A stretch of DNA of 59,114 nt from Flavobacteriales bacterium (lineage in GTDB: Bacteria; Bacteroidota; Bacteroidia; Flavobacteriales; BACL11), in NCBI GenBank assembly GCA_002697625.1, contig NZWX01000053.1, positions 4,140 to 63,253 of the forward strand. Reading direction: 5' to 3'. The position numbers and the translations under genes are program-made. Position 1 is the stretch's first letter; every line of letters starts with the position of its first letter. Of the stretch, positions 27,739-37,223 are shown piece after piece. The notes below the pieces were generated by a model. The model did no database searches. It was not told the origin of the DNA and worked only from the letters and a program-made list of their open reading frames with translations.

Positions 27739-28404
27739 ATGGAATATAAAATTAAACATAAGTATGGTACTGGGATGATAGAAGATGTTGGAGGTGGTGT
27801 CTCAATTAATGATTTGATTGACGCCTTTTTAGAAGGTCATGAAAGCTGGTCTGATACTATTTACTCAAATTTTTATGATTATGACAGTGATTGGCACGAG
27901 CACGGGCCTATAAGTGTCATTGATACTATAGTGCTAGAAAATGGAGATGAAAAAGAGGTAAGTGTATCAGTAATGGAAAAATCTGAATCTGAGAATTTAA
28001 CTGAGAGGGAAAGTGTAGGTTGGGAGGCTTTCTTTACAAGAGCAATTTCACACGAATCTGGTGATTGGGAATTCGAATCCTTCGAGTTAGAAAGTGAATT
28101 TGATGAAAAATATCTTGTAGCAAATAGGAATATTGATTCGGAGAATATTTTTAGTAGTTATACATATGAAAATACGGAAACAAATGATTATGTAGAGATA
28201 GAAGGAGAGTTTATAGAGGGTAGTAATTCTGGAATTGACATTTCTTTATTTGTAAATACTAGAGATGGTGTCAAAGAAATCTATGATGAATTTTATGATT
28301 GGAGAGAAGAAATGATAGAGAAAGGAATAGATACAACTTCAAAATTAGATGTAAAAAAGTATTTAGTAGAAAAATATAATATTGATTTAGACAATTATGA
28401 ATAA
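27739..28404 (+). CDS. acidic orphan protein
   Basis: A 221-residue soluble protein with no signal peptide, no membrane segment and no Cys, very rich in Glu, Asp and aromatic residues (examples: SNFYDYDSDWHEHGPISVID, FDEKYLVANRN, YDEFYDWREEMIEKG). I do not recognise the family. Strong acidity could mimic nucleic acid or suit a partner with a basic surface, but that is speculation. It follows the full-length orphan by 17 nt and ends convergent to glmS. Confidence 0.55.
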   Translation: MEYKIKHKYGTGMIEDVGGGVSINDLIDAFLEGHESWSDTIYSNFYDYDSDWHEHGPISVIDTIVLENGDEKEVSVSVMEKSESENLTERESVGWEAFFTRAISHESGDWEFESFELESEFDEKYLVANRNIDSENIFSSYTYENTETNDYVEIEGEFIEGSNSGIDISLFVNTRDGVKEIYDEFYDWREEMIEKGIDTTSKLDVKKYLVEKYNIDLDNYE

Positions 28405-28438
28405 AAGAAGTTTTCGGAACCAAATCGGTGGTACCAAA

Positions 28439-30280
28439 TCACTCAACAGTAACGGATTTTGCTAAGTTCCTCGGTTGGTCTACATTACATCCTCTCATTA
28501 CAGCTATATAATAAGATAATAACTGTAGTGGTATATTAGTAAGTAATGGAGTAAGTTGCTCCGAACATTCGGGTATCTCAATTACATAATCTGCTAATTC
28601 TTTTACTGTTATATCACCTTCTGTTACTATAGCAATTAATCTCCCTCCTCTAGCCTTCACCTCTTGTATATTGCTTACTACTTTTTCATAATTCCCCATT
28701 TTGGTAGCAATGACTACAATAGGCATTTCTTCATCAATAAGAGCAATTGGTCCATGTTTCATTTCTGCAGCAGGATATCCTTCTGCATGTATGTATGATA
28801 TTTCTTTTAGTTTCAGAGCTCCCTCTAGTGCGACTGGGAAATTATATCCTCTTCCCAAGTATAAGAAGTTTTGCACATTTTTAAATTCTGCTGCTACTTC
28901 CTTAATTAATTTATTCGATTTTAAAACTTTCTCCACATTATCTGATATCATTTCTAATTCTGTAATCATATTTCTGAAATTAGAAGTAGTAATAGTTCCT
29001 TTTAATCGAGCAATTTTAAGAGCCATCAGTGTCAATACTGCTACCTGAGTTGTAAATGCTTTGGTAGATGCGACCCCAATTTCTGGCCCTGCGTGGGTAT
29101 ATACTCCTGCATCTGTAAGCCTTGCAATAGATGACCCTACTACATTACAAATTCCTAAAATCGTAGATCCTTTTTCTTTTGCAAGCTCTAGAGCTGCTAA
29201 AGTATCTGCTGTTTCTCCAGATTGGGAAATAGCAAGCACAATATCATTTTCCTTAATGATAGGGTTTCTGTATCTGAACTCAGAAGCATATTCTACTTCT
29301 ACCGGAATTCTAGCCAAATCTTCAAACAGATATTCCCCTATAAGTCCCGCATGCCAAGATGTACCACAAGCAACAATAATTATCCTGTTTGCCTTTGTAA
29401 GTTTCTGTTCATAATCCATAAGCCCACCAAGTTTAACTTCTTTGGTTTCAGGATTTATTCTACCTCTTAAAGTATCTAAAACGGAACTTGGTTGCTCAAA
29501 TATTTCTTTTAGCATAAAGTGAGGGTACCCTCCCTTTTCTATAGAATCTAAGCTCATTTCTAACTCATGTATATAAGGGTTTTTCCTTATGTTAGAAATA
29601 GTTTTTATTTCCAATTTCTCGTTTCTGTTAACTCTTGCAACTTCTCCATCTTCTAAATACACTACATCTCTAGTATATTCAATAATAGGAGTGGCGTCAG
29701 AAGCAATAAAATATTCTTCTGCCCCTATACCAATTACTAGTGGACTTCCTTTTCTAGCCGCAATAAATTCTTCCTTATTTCCTTCTTCCATGACTACAAT
29801 AGCGTAGGCTCCAATAACTTCATTTAAAGAAAGACGAACTGCCTCAAACAACTTACATTGTTCGTGATTTTTAATTTCTTCTATCAGGTGAATCAGAACT
29901 TCAGTATCTGTATCGGATGTGAATTCGTGCCCTTTTTCAGATAGCATTCTTTTTATAGAATCGTAATTTTCTATAATTCCGTTATGTATAATAGCAAGTT
30001 TACCATCACCCGAACTATGTGGGTGCGCATTCTTTTGATTTGGAACTCCGTGTGTTGCCCATCTGGTATGCCCAATACCAATAGTTCCTTTTCTATTTTT
30101 ATCAGCAGCATACTCTTCAAGATCAGAAACTTTTCCTTTTTGTTTTAGAATTGTAATGTCAGAACCTTGTGATAAAGCTATACCAGCACTGTCATATCCT
30201 CTGTATTCTAGCCTTTGTAATCCTTTTATAATAATTGGATAAGCATCCTTATCTCCAATATATCCAACAATTCCGCACAT
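28439..30280 (-). CDS. glmS: glutamine-fructose-6-phosphate aminotransferase (isomerizing)
   Basis: Makes glucosamine 6-phosphate for peptidoglycan and lipopolysaccharide. The N-terminal glutaminase starts MCGIVGYIGDKDAYPI with nucleophile Cys2; GHTRWATHG is present near residue 74. Two SIS domains follow (about 290-425 and 460-590). The C-terminus LAKSVTVE is the hallmark of GlmS. Full length at 613 residues. It lies 3 nt after the DUF4270 gene. No glmS ribozyme is expected or seen. Confidence 0.96.
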   Translation of the reverse strand: MCGIVGYIGDKDAYPIIIKGLQRLEYRGYDSAGIALSQGSDITILKQKGKVSDLEEYAADKNRKGTIGIGHTRWATHGVPNQKNAHPHSSGDGKLAIIHNGIIENYDSIKRMLSEKGHEFTSDTDTEVLIHLIEEIKNHEQCKLFEAVRLSLNEVIGAYAIVVMEEGNKEEFIAARKGSPLVIGIGAEEYFIASDATPIIEYTRDVVYLEDGEVARVNRNEKLEIKTISNIRKNPYIHELEMSLDSIEKGGYPHFMLKEIFEQPSSVLDTLRGRINPETKEVKLGGLMDYEQKLTKANRIIIVACGTSWHAGLIGEYLFEDLARIPVEVEYASEFRYRNPIIKENDIVLAISQSGETADTLAALELAKEKGSTILGICNVVGSSIARLTDAGVYTHAGPEIGVASTKAFTTQVAVLTLMALKIARLKGTITTSNFRNMITELEMISDNVEKVLKSNKLIKEVAAEFKNVQNFLYLGRGYNFPVALEGALKLKEISYIHAEGYPAAEMKHGPIALIDEEMPIVVIATKMGNYEKVVSNIQEVKARGGRLIAIVTEGDITVKELADYVIEIPECSEQLTPLLTNIPLQLLSYYIAVMRGCNVDQPRNLAKSVTVE

Positions 30281-30283
30281 ATA

Positions 30284-31498
30284 CTATATTTCGGTATAAA
30301 TAATATTGATTGATACTTTACTATTATCTAAAATCGTTCTATTTGAATTAGCCGCTCCTCCAGATGCAAGTAAGTATAATACGTCTGTATACTCTTCATT
30401 TGTTAGTAGCTGAACAAAATATCGGGTTATGTTAAAACTATAAGTTGTCCCGTCTAACTCTCCACCAAAATGAGCATCTCCTTCAATAGTAAAATCTGTT
30501 AAAAACACTATTTTCCCATCTTCTTTTTCTCTAACTAAATATAGTTTTTCGTGAGAATCATAACTGTCATCTTCCTCAATTTCAAAATCAATAGTTACTT
30601 TATTGATAGCCCTACCGGATAGTTGTTGTTGCCAATATGAATCTATTGTAGTAAACTCAAATTTAACCTTATGACCAGACATAGATTGTACATAAGACCT
30701 CTCTTCTTCCTCAACTAAAAATGAAGAATCCTTGTCGTTAAATAAATTTATTCTAGCAGAATTCCCCCCAACTTCAAAATCTAAACTAACAGCTGTATCT
30801 ACATCTATCTCGTGATAATAAACGCTAAACCTACTTTTATCTGCAGTAGGATTTAGATATAAAATAGTGTTTGATGCACTTGCTTCTATATAGAACCCTT
30901 TAAAAAACTCTAAAAAAGATTCGTCATCAATCATAGAAGAGGTCCCAGTTGCATTTATTAATTCTTGTCCTACAGAATTATCCAGCTTTATATTTATATA
31001 AGCAGAGTTTGAAGAATCTCCTTCGTAAATTGTCTTTCCAATTGCAAGATTTGTACTTGAAATAGTGGGATTAAAATTGGAGTAATACACGCTATCTTTG
31101 AAAATATCTTCTTCTAACCTAAAAACACTAATGTCTAAGTCGTTACTTTCGTTTAAATCTCCATAAAAGTCAGTATAACTATAAGTGATGAAAACAGAAT
31201 CTACCACTACATCTTGTATTTCTTCAATATTGTTTGCTGGTAAAAGCATCTGAGTAACAAATGCTCCTTTATTCTCTCCAAACACAGGGTCGTTTATCTG
31301 ACCTAAAAGTAAATGTAAACTTTCATCAGATCTTAAACTATCTTCAGATAAAGTAGAAATATTAAAATTCGTTATAGAGTCGTTATTAATTGTAAATTTG
31401 GCAGCATCTGGCAATTCTAATCCTATTACATTGGGGTCGTTACAGGCAAATAATACAGCTCCTAATAAAAGATAAGCTGATTTTCTAAATATGTTCAT
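30284..31498 (-). CDS. DUF4270 lipoprotein
   Basis: A 404-residue predicted lipoprotein. The signal peptide ends in LGAVLFAC (lipobox with Cys about residue 19), followed by NDPNVIGLELPDAAKF, a typical DUF4270 start. The LLLGQINDPVFGENKGAFVTQMLLP block is the family core. DUF4270 proteins of Bacteroidota are of unknown function and usually encoded, as here, between a GT5-like gene and glmS. It starts on the last base of the GT5-like gene (1-nt overlap). Confidence 0.85.
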   Translation of the reverse strand: MNIFRKSAYLLLGAVLFACNDPNVIGLELPDAAKFTINNDSITNFNISTLSEDSLRSDESLHLLLGQINDPVFGENKGAFVTQMLLPANNIEEIQDVVVDSVFITYSYTDFYGDLNESNDLDISVFRLEEDIFKDSVYYSNFNPTISSTNLAIGKTIYEGDSSNSAYINIKLDNSVGQELINATGTSSMIDDESFLEFFKGFYIEASASNTILYLNPTADKSRFSVYYHEIDVDTAVSLDFEVGGNSARINLFNDKDSSFLVEEEERSYVQSMSGHKVKFEFTTIDSYWQQQLSGRAINKVTIDFEIEEDDSYDSHEKLYLVREKEDGKIVFLTDFTIEGDAHFGGELDGTTYSFNITRYFVQLLTNEEYTDVLYLLASGGAANSNRTILDNSKVSINIIYTEI

Positions 31499-32340
31499 TA
31501 TTTTTCTTCTTCCGTAAGTTCCAATTCCTCTTCTTCAACTAATGAATCAAAGAAATTATTGTATTTCTCTTCATATTCTTCTTCACCAGGATATCCCATA
31601 AATGGCAATTCACTATCTTTCATGTAATCAAAAACCTTCTTATTTATGTTTTCAGAGCCCTGAATAACAGCATCCGAATATCCAATGGCAAATTTGCTCA
31701 AGTTTTCGAATGTAGGATTTTGTAACATACTTAAATCAGACTCTTCTAATTTATTTTCAAATAGTAATTTGTTGACAATACAAGAATTTAAAGAACCTAC
31801 AAATTCTGTGTCAAATACGTTATAGATTACTTTTGTGTCTTTAAATAAGGGGTCTTCATTATATATTTTTTTAATATATAGTGGTATTAAAGAAGAAAAC
31901 CACCCCTGACAATGAATAATTTCAGGCGCCCACCCTAATTTTTTTACTGTTTCAATAACTCCTTTACAGTAAAATATCATTCTCTCTTCATTGTTTTCTA
32001 AAAACTTTCCATCCTCATCATGAAACATTATCTTTTTAGGAAAATATTCATCATTATCGATAAAATAAATCTGCATTCTGGCAGATTGAATAGAAGCAAC
32101 CTTTATGATTAGTTGATGATCGAAATCATCAAGGATTAAATTCATCCCCGATAGTCGAATTACTTCATGTAAATTGTTCGTCTTTTCCTTAATAACACCA
32201 AATTTCGGAAGGAAAACTCTAGTTTCATTTCCTAATTCAATGGAGTACTTTGGGAGGTTCATCCCTATATTTGACATATATGTGTCTGGCAGATAGGGCG
32301 TTATCTCTTGTGAAACAAATAATATTTTTTTCTTTCCCAT
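31498..32340 (-). CDS. glycogen/starch synthase-like protein, N-terminal GT5 domain only
   Basis: A 280-residue protein resembling the N-terminal Rossmann half of GT5 glycogen synthases: KKILFVSQEITPYLPDTYMS, then GMNLPKYSIELGNETRVFLP, then EIIHCQGWFSSLIPLY. The usual C-terminal ADP-glucose-binding domain with the ExGG-type motif is absent, and the protein ends in an acidic tail (LVEEEELELTEEEK). Short homologues of this kind are widespread next to panC in Bacteroidota. Catalytic activity is doubtful. It heads a three-gene unit with DUF4270 and glmS and is divergent from panC. Confidence 0.72.
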   Translation of the reverse strand: MGKKKILFVSQEITPYLPDTYMSNIGMNLPKYSIELGNETRVFLPKFGVIKEKTNNLHEVIRLSGMNLILDDFDHQLIIKVASIQSARMQIYFIDNDEYFPKKIMFHDEDGKFLENNEERMIFYCKGVIETVKKLGWAPEIIHCQGWFSSLIPLYIKKIYNEDPLFKDTKVIYNVFDTEFVGSLNSCIVNKLLFENKLEESDLSMLQNPTFENLSKFAIGYSDAVIQGSENINKKVFDYMKDSELPFMGYPGEEEYEEKYNNFFDSLVEEEELELTEEEK

Positions 32341-32358
32341 AAAAAATCAATTAGTCTG

Positions 32359-32366
32359 CAAATTTA
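32359..32366 (-). promoter_or_regulatory. -7 promoter box of the GT5-like/DUF4270/glmS operon
   Basis: TAAATTTG on the minus strand, 18 nt upstream of the ATG at 32340. It is divergent from the panC box at 32400. Confidence 0.55.
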
Positions 32367-32399
32367 TAAAAATATATCCTTTATATCAAGCAATTCAGT

Positions 32400-32407
32400 T
32401 AGATTTG
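32400..32407 (+). promoter_or_regulatory. -7 promoter box of the panC operon
   Basis: TAGATTTG matches TAnnTTTG, 21 nt before the panC ATG. Confidence 0.55.
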
Positions 32408-32428
32408 CTGCTTCTAGAATTTTAATAA

Positions 32429-33268
32429 ATGAAAATATTTAAATTAAAAGAAGAACTTATATCTTATCTAGAGTCTCAAAATTCGAACAAAACAAGATCT
32501 TTTGTGCCTACAATGGGAGCTTTGCATGGTGGACATTTATCATTAATAGAAACCGCAAAACAAAATAACGATCTAATAATTTGCAGTATTTTTGTAAATC
32601 CCACTCAATTTAATAACTCCACAGATTTAGAAAAATATCCTAGAACTATAAAACAGGATTTACATGCATTATCAAAAATAGATTGTGATATTGTGTACTT
32701 ACCAGAAGTTTCAGATTTATATAATAAAAATGAGAAGTTGAAATTTTATGATTTTAATGGATTAGATAAATTTATGGAAGGAGAGGGAAGACAAGGTCAT
32801 TTTGATGGAGTAGCTACAGTAGTAGAAAAACTATTAAGAATTGTAAAACCAAAAAAAGCTTACTTTGGACAAAAGGACCTTCAGCAACTTCAAATTATTA
32901 AACACATAACAATCCAACTTGGTTTAGATGTGGATATAATTGGAGTTCCAACAAAAAGAGAAGAATCAGGTTTAGCAATGAGCTCCAGAAACAAAAGACT
33001 TTCAGAGTCTGACCAAGAAAAAGCAACTCTAATTTATAAAACTCTACAATTTATTTCCAAAAATAAATTAAATTACACTATCAAGGAACTAAAACAAATT
33101 TGCATAGGAAAATTTGAATATCATCCGGAGTTAGATTTAGAATATCTAGAAATTGTTTCTATAGAAAATTTACATCCGATTGAAAATTACAAGGAGGAAG
33201 GAAATAACGCAGCCTGTATTGCGGCAACTATTTCTTCTGTTCGTTTAATTGATAATATTATTTTTTAG
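32429..33268 (+). CDS. panC: pantothenate synthetase
   Basis: Joins pantoate and beta-alanine to give pantothenate, using ATP. The HIGH-like adenylation motif is PTMGALHGGHLSLI near residues 27-40. YFGQKDLQQLQII (about 148-160) and AMSSRNKRLSESD (KMSKS-like, about 185-197) are conserved. Full length at 279 residues. panD, which often follows panC in Bacteroidota, is not present here; the next gene is a flippase-like membrane protein. Confidence 0.95.
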   Translation: MKIFKLKEELISYLESQNSNKTRSFVPTMGALHGGHLSLIETAKQNNDLIICSIFVNPTQFNNSTDLEKYPRTIKQDLHALSKIDCDIVYLPEVSDLYNKNEKLKFYDFNGLDKFMEGEGRQGHFDGVATVVEKLLRIVKPKKAYFGQKDLQQLQIIKHITIQLGLDVDIIGVPTKREESGLAMSSRNKRLSESDQEKATLIYKTLQFISKNKLNYTIKELKQICIGKFEYHPELDLEYLEIVSIENLHPIENYKEEGNNAACIAATISSVRLIDNIIF

Positions 33269-33277
33269 TTTTACAGC

Positions 33278-34294
33278 ATGAATAGAAAAAATATATTTAA
33301 TACCATAAAGGTAATTTTATCTTTTGGTTTTATGACTTTTATTTTATACTACTTTTTTGGGGAAAATTCAGATAGTCTTCAAAGAGATTTATTAAAAGAG
33401 GTAGACTATTTGTATGTGTTGTTGTCCATGTTGTTTGGTGGATGGGCTTATGTAAATAGAGGTTTCAGGTGGCTTATACTTATTGATGCACTTTCTTTTA
33501 AAACTTCAAAGATAAATTCTGTTTCTGCAGTTTCAGTTGGATATTTTACAAATTTATTTATTCCGAGAGCAGGAGAAATATCTAGATGTACCGTATTAAA
33601 TAAATCAGATAATATACCTGTTGACAAGCTTTTTGGAACCATACTAATAGAAAGAGTTATTGATTTTATTGCTCTTATTGCATTTTTCTTTTTGGCGGTA
33701 CTTTTAAAATCTGCAGAAATAGCACAATCAATAAACGAATATCAAAAGATAGGAAGTGCGGAACCCTCCAATACAAAGCTTATAATATTATTCGTAATGG
33801 TGATTTTAATTTTTCTAGTATATGTTTTAAAAAATAAAATTAAACAGTTATCCTTTTATCAGAAAGTTATAGACTTTATTGATGGACTGAAAGAAGGCTT
33901 TAAGAGTATAAAGAAGATAAAAAATAAATCATCTTTTTGGTTTCATACATTTAGTATTTGGATAATGTATTTTCTGATGACTTATATTTGTTTTCATGCA
34001 ATACCAGAAACCTCTCATTTGGGTGTTTCTGACGGATTATTTTTATTAGTTTTGGGTGGTATTGGGATGGTTATTCCTGCTCCTGGAGGAATGGGGTCGT
34101 ACCACCTTATTGTGATGATTGGTTTAGTTGCTCTCCAAATACCAGAAGGAGTATTAAGCATAAAACCATATGATGAGTATAATCCTGCAATGTTGTTCCC
34201 ATTTGTTGTACATACAGCTCAAACTTTTGTAGCAATTATTATGGGATCAATAGGGTTTTTAATGTTATTTAGAGGCAAGAAAAAAACAACTTAA
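33278..34294 (+). CDS. lysylphosphatidylglycerol synthase transmembrane-domain family protein
   Basis: A 338-residue inner-membrane protein with about eight hydrophobic segments, of the UPF0104/LPG_synthase_TM family. Typical blocks are IPRAGEISRCTVLNKSD near residue 95 and GGIGMVIPAPGGMGSYHLIV near 265. No aminoacyl-transferase domain is present, so it probably does not make lysyl-lipid and may act as a lipid flippase-like factor. It is downstream of panC (9 nt) and overlaps hldE-like by 1 nt. Confidence 0.85.
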   Translation: MNRKNIFNTIKVILSFGFMTFILYYFFGENSDSLQRDLLKEVDYLYVLLSMLFGGWAYVNRGFRWLILIDALSFKTSKINSVSAVSVGYFTNLFIPRAGEISRCTVLNKSDNIPVDKLFGTILIERVIDFIALIAFFFLAVLLKSAEIAQSINEYQKIGSAEPSNTKLIILFVMVILIFLVYVLKNKIKQLSFYQKVIDFIDGLKEGFKSIKKIKNKSSFWFHTFSIWIMYFLMTYICFHAIPETSHLGVSDGLFLLVLGGIGMVIPAPGGMGSYHLIVMIGLVALQIPEGVLSIKPYDEYNPAMLFPFVVHTAQTFVAIIMGSIGFLMLFRGKKKTT

Positions 34295-34785
34295 TGACTA
34301 ACTTGCAAAAAATAAAATCTAAAATATATAATCTACCAGAATTGGTGGAGCAATCAAAGATTTGGCGGGGTGTACGAGAAAAAATTGTTTTTACAAATGG
34401 TTGTTTTGATCTAATACACAAGGGTCATGTTGAGGTTTTGGCCAATATTGCAGATTTAGGAGATAAATTAATAATTGGATTAAATTCAGATTCTTCTATT
34501 CAAAGGTTAAAAGGAGAAAACAGACCAATTATAGATGAAAATTCAAGAGCAATGTTACTAGCTTCTCTTCAATTTATAGATGCAATTGTTCTATTTTCAG
34601 AAGACACTCCACAAAAACTTATTGAAACTATTGTTCCAGATATTCTGGCAAAAGGAGGGGATTATAAAGTAGAAGAAATTGTAGGTCATGAGGTAGTTTT
34701 ACAAAATCGAGGTGAAGTTATTTTAGTTCCTTTTATAGATGGTTTTTCTACCACAAATATTGTAGATAAAATAAAACAAGATTAA
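34294..34785 (+). CDS. D-glycero-beta-D-manno-heptose 1-phosphate adenylyltransferase-like protein
   Basis: A 163-residue nucleotidyltransferase equivalent to the C-terminal half of HldE (RfaE2). The motif GCFDLIHKGHVEVL carries the HxGH signature, and KGGDYKVEEIVGHEVV is typical of heptose-phosphate adenylyltransferases. It would make ADP-heptose for lipopolysaccharide core. The kinase half (RfaE1) is not in this window. It overlaps both neighbours by 1 nt. Confidence 0.85.
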   Translation: MTNLQKIKSKIYNLPELVEQSKIWRGVREKIVFTNGCFDLIHKGHVEVLANIADLGDKLIIGLNSDSSIQRLKGENRPIIDENSRAMLLASLQFIDAIVLFSEDTPQKLIETIVPDILAKGGDYKVEEIVGHEVVLQNRGEVILVPFIDGFSTTNIVDKIKQD

Positions 34786-36140
34786 TGGCAAAAAAGAAAG
34801 TTCAATCGGCTTTTTTCTGCCAAAATTGTGGAACACAATCACCAAAGTGGTTAGGTAAATGTCCGCAATGTAATGAGTGGAATACTTTTGTAGAAGAAGT
34901 AATCACAAAAGAAGAACAAACTAAAACTTGGAACAGGATTAACAAAGTAAATACTCCAGTTGCTATAAACGATATTACTTTCTCGAAAGAAAAGAGAATA
35001 AAAACAAAAGATACAGAGATTAATAGAGTGTTAGGAGGAGGCATTGTTCCCGGTTCTGTAATTTTATTAGGAGGAGATCCTGGGATAGGGAAATCTACTT
35101 TATTATTACAATTAGCACTTACATCCGATAAAAAAATACTTTATGTTTCTGGAGAGGAGAGTGAAAATCAGATAAAAATGCGGGCTCAGAGGGTAGAAAA
35201 TAGTTCGGGAAATTGTTTAATTCTTACAGAAACTTCTACTCAGAATATTTTTCAACAAATTGAAAAAGTAGAACCAGAAATACTGATAATTGATTCCATT
35301 CAGACTTTGCATACCGCACATATTGATTCTTCTCCAGGTAGTGTGTCTCAGATTAGAGAATGTAGTTCTGAAATGATAAAATACGCCAAACAAACTGGTA
35401 CGGCTGTTTTCTTAATAGGACATATCAATAAAGATGGAGCTATTGCTGGTCCTAAAATTTTAGAGCATATGGTAGATACCGTTCTGCAGTTTGAAGGAGA
35501 TAGAAATCATGTTTACAGAATACTCAGAACCATTAAAAATAGATTTGGCTCGGCATCAGAATTAGGTGTTTATGAAATGAGTCAGGATGGATTGAGAGAA
35601 GTAAATAATCCTTCAGAAATCTTAATTTCAGATAGAGATGAAGAAACAAGTGGAGTTGCTATTGCCTCTACAATTGAAGGAGCTCGTCCATTAATGATTG
35701 AGATTCAATCTTTAGTTAGTTCGGCAGTTTATGGTACCCCGCAACGATCCGCAACTGGTTTTGATAATAGAAGATTGAATATGTTACTTGCCGTTTTAGA
35801 AAAAAGATGTGGTTTCAGATTGGGAGTAAAGGATGTATTTTTAAACATAACTGGAGGAATAAAACCAGACGATACTGCTATAGATTTGGCCGTTATTTGT
35901 TCTGTACTTTCTTCCGATCAAGATTTGCCAATAGGAATGCAAACTTGCTTTGCTGCTGAGGTTGGTCTTTCTGGGGAGATAAGAGCAGTAAGCCGAATAG
36001 AACAAAGAATAGCGGAGGCTGAAAAACTAGGATACAAACAAATAATTGTATCTAAATTTAATAAGTTTAATCCTTCTCATTTTAATATAGTAGTAAAACA
36101 ATGTTCTAAAATTGAAGAGGTGTTCCAATTACTCTTCTAA
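34785..36140 (+). CDS. radA: DNA repair protein RadA
   Basis: RecA-like helicase acting in recombination and branch migration. The zinc finger pairs CQNC and CPQC are near residues 12-29. Walker A GGDPGIGKSTLL is near residue 100. The RadA-specific motif KNRFGS lies at about residues 252-257, and a Lon-like C-terminal domain follows (about 280-451). Full length at 451 residues. It overlaps the upstream gene by 1 nt and converges with the OmpA lipoprotein gene, overlapping it by 12 nt. Confidence 0.95.
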   Translation: MAKKKVQSAFFCQNCGTQSPKWLGKCPQCNEWNTFVEEVITKEEQTKTWNRINKVNTPVAINDITFSKEKRIKTKDTEINRVLGGGIVPGSVILLGGDPGIGKSTLLLQLALTSDKKILYVSGEESENQIKMRAQRVENSSGNCLILTETSTQNIFQQIEKVEPEILIIDSIQTLHTAHIDSSPGSVSQIRECSSEMIKYAKQTGTAVFLIGHINKDGAIAGPKILEHMVDTVLQFEGDRNHVYRILRTIKNRFGSASELGVYEMSQDGLREVNNPSEILISDRDEETSGVAIASTIEGARPLMIEIQSLVSSAVYGTPQRSATGFDNRRLNMLLAVLEKRCGFRLGVKDVFLNITGGIKPDDTAIDLAVICSVLSSDQDLPIGMQTCFAAEVGLSGEIRAVSRIEQRIAEAEKLGYKQIIVSKFNKFNPSHFNIVVKQCSKIEEVFQLLF

Positions 36141-37127
36141 AATATCATATAAATCATCTAAGTTAGGAGAAAGAATCATTTCTATTCTTCTGTTCATTTT
36201 TCTCCCTTCTACTGTTTCATTTGTTGCAATAGGGTTGTGTTCTCCTCTACCTGCAGCGGTAAGTTGTAGTGGATTTAGTCCTGTATTATTTAATAATATT
36301 TTTACTACTGAAGTAGCTCTCATTACACTTAAATCCCAGTTATCTTTTATTACTCCTTTACCACTTCCTTTTACATTATCTGTATGTCCTTCTACTAATA
36401 TTTCAAGGTCTTGCTGACTCGCAAGAGCAGCGGATAATTTGTTTAATGCATTTACACCAGTTTGATTAACAATATACTTACCCGAAGCAAACAATAAATC
36501 TTCCTCTAATGAGATGTAAATTTTACCATTTCTTTGTTCAATAGTTAGTCCATCCCCCTCTAATCCCGTTAGGGCTTTTTGTACCTTGTTTTTTATTGCA
36601 GTTACTAAAGAGTCTTTTTGGTGAATAATTTTTTCTAATTCTCTTACTCTAGCTGATCTGTCCTCCAAATCCTTTTGGGCTTTATTTAATTCTCTTTCTT
36701 TCTTCTGTAAATCCTGAGATAATTTATTTAATTCCTCTTCTTTGGATAAAAGTTTTGATTGCGCTTCCTCTAATTGTTCTAATAGTCGTTTAGCTTCTTT
36801 TGCTTTTTCAGACAATTGCCTACTGTTCTGGCTTACTAATAAGTCGTAAGCAGTGTTTAGTTCATCATATTTGTTCTGCAATAACTTTAGGGCATTTCCA
36901 TTCTGAACAGAGTCATTTTTTAATTTTAAAATCTTTTCATTTAATAAATCTACAGCAGACAACAGCTCCTCTACCTCATCAGAAAGTTTTAGGTTTTCTT
37001 TTTCTTTTTGGCTTAAGTTTCGTTGAGTGTTTTCATGATCAGTAACTAAAGCGTTATGTATTTTTGGACTTACACAAGATCCGAAAAAAGTAAGTATAAG
37101 AGTAAAGAGTAAAATTGTATTTCTCAT
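36129..37127 (-). CDS. OmpA-family coiled-coil lipoprotein
   Basis: About 332 residues from the ATG at 37127. This start gives a lipoprotein signal ending TFFGSC, and a minus-strand -7 box lies 26 nt upstream; the longer reading from 37169 would begin upstream of that box. Residues about 25-185 form a long heptad-rich coiled coil (EKENLKLSDEVEELLSAVDL, then LEEAQSKLLSKEEELNKLSQ). The C-terminal OmpA domain binds peptidoglycan (LEILVEGHTDNVKGSG, then GRKMNRRIEMIL). It probably links outer membrane and wall. It converges with radA, with 12 nt of overlap. Confidence 0.88.
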   Translation of the reverse strand: MRNTILLFTLILTFFGSCVSPKIHNALVTDHENTQRNLSQKEKENLKLSDEVEELLSAVDLLNEKILKLKNDSVQNGNALKLLQNKYDELNTAYDLLVSQNSRQLSEKAKEAKRLLEQLEEAQSKLLSKEEELNKLSQDLQKKERELNKAQKDLEDRSARVRELEKIIHQKDSLVTAIKNKVQKALTGLEGDGLTIEQRNGKIYISLEEDLLFASGKYIVNQTGVNALNKLSAALASQQDLEILVEGHTDNVKGSGKGVIKDNWDLSVMRATSVVKILLNNTGLNPLQLTAAGRGEHNPIATNETVEGRKMNRRIEMILSPNLDDLYDILEE

Positions 37128-37153
37128 TATATTGGTAATTTTATTATACTTTC

Positions 37154-37161
37154 CAAATTTA
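37154..37161 (-). promoter_or_regulatory. -7 promoter box of the OmpA lipoprotein gene
   Basis: TAAATTTG on the minus strand, 26 nt upstream of the ATG at 37127. It decides the start codon in favour of the shorter product. Confidence 0.55.
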
Positions 37162-37223
37162 CAAAGCATCTATCTCTATAAGGGGAACACAAAAATAACT
37201 TATTAACATAAGTTTTTAATAGT

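Noticed and set aside
28405..28438. Short repeated ACCAAATC between the acidic orphan and glmS
   Set aside because: Two 8-nt copies 16 nt apart without a stable hairpin or T-run; too weak to call a terminator or operator.
28300..28440. glmS ribozyme or riboswitch
   Set aside because: glmS runs on the minus strand, so this is its 3' side. Its 5' side is 3 nt from the DUF4270 gene, leaving no room for a leader RNA.
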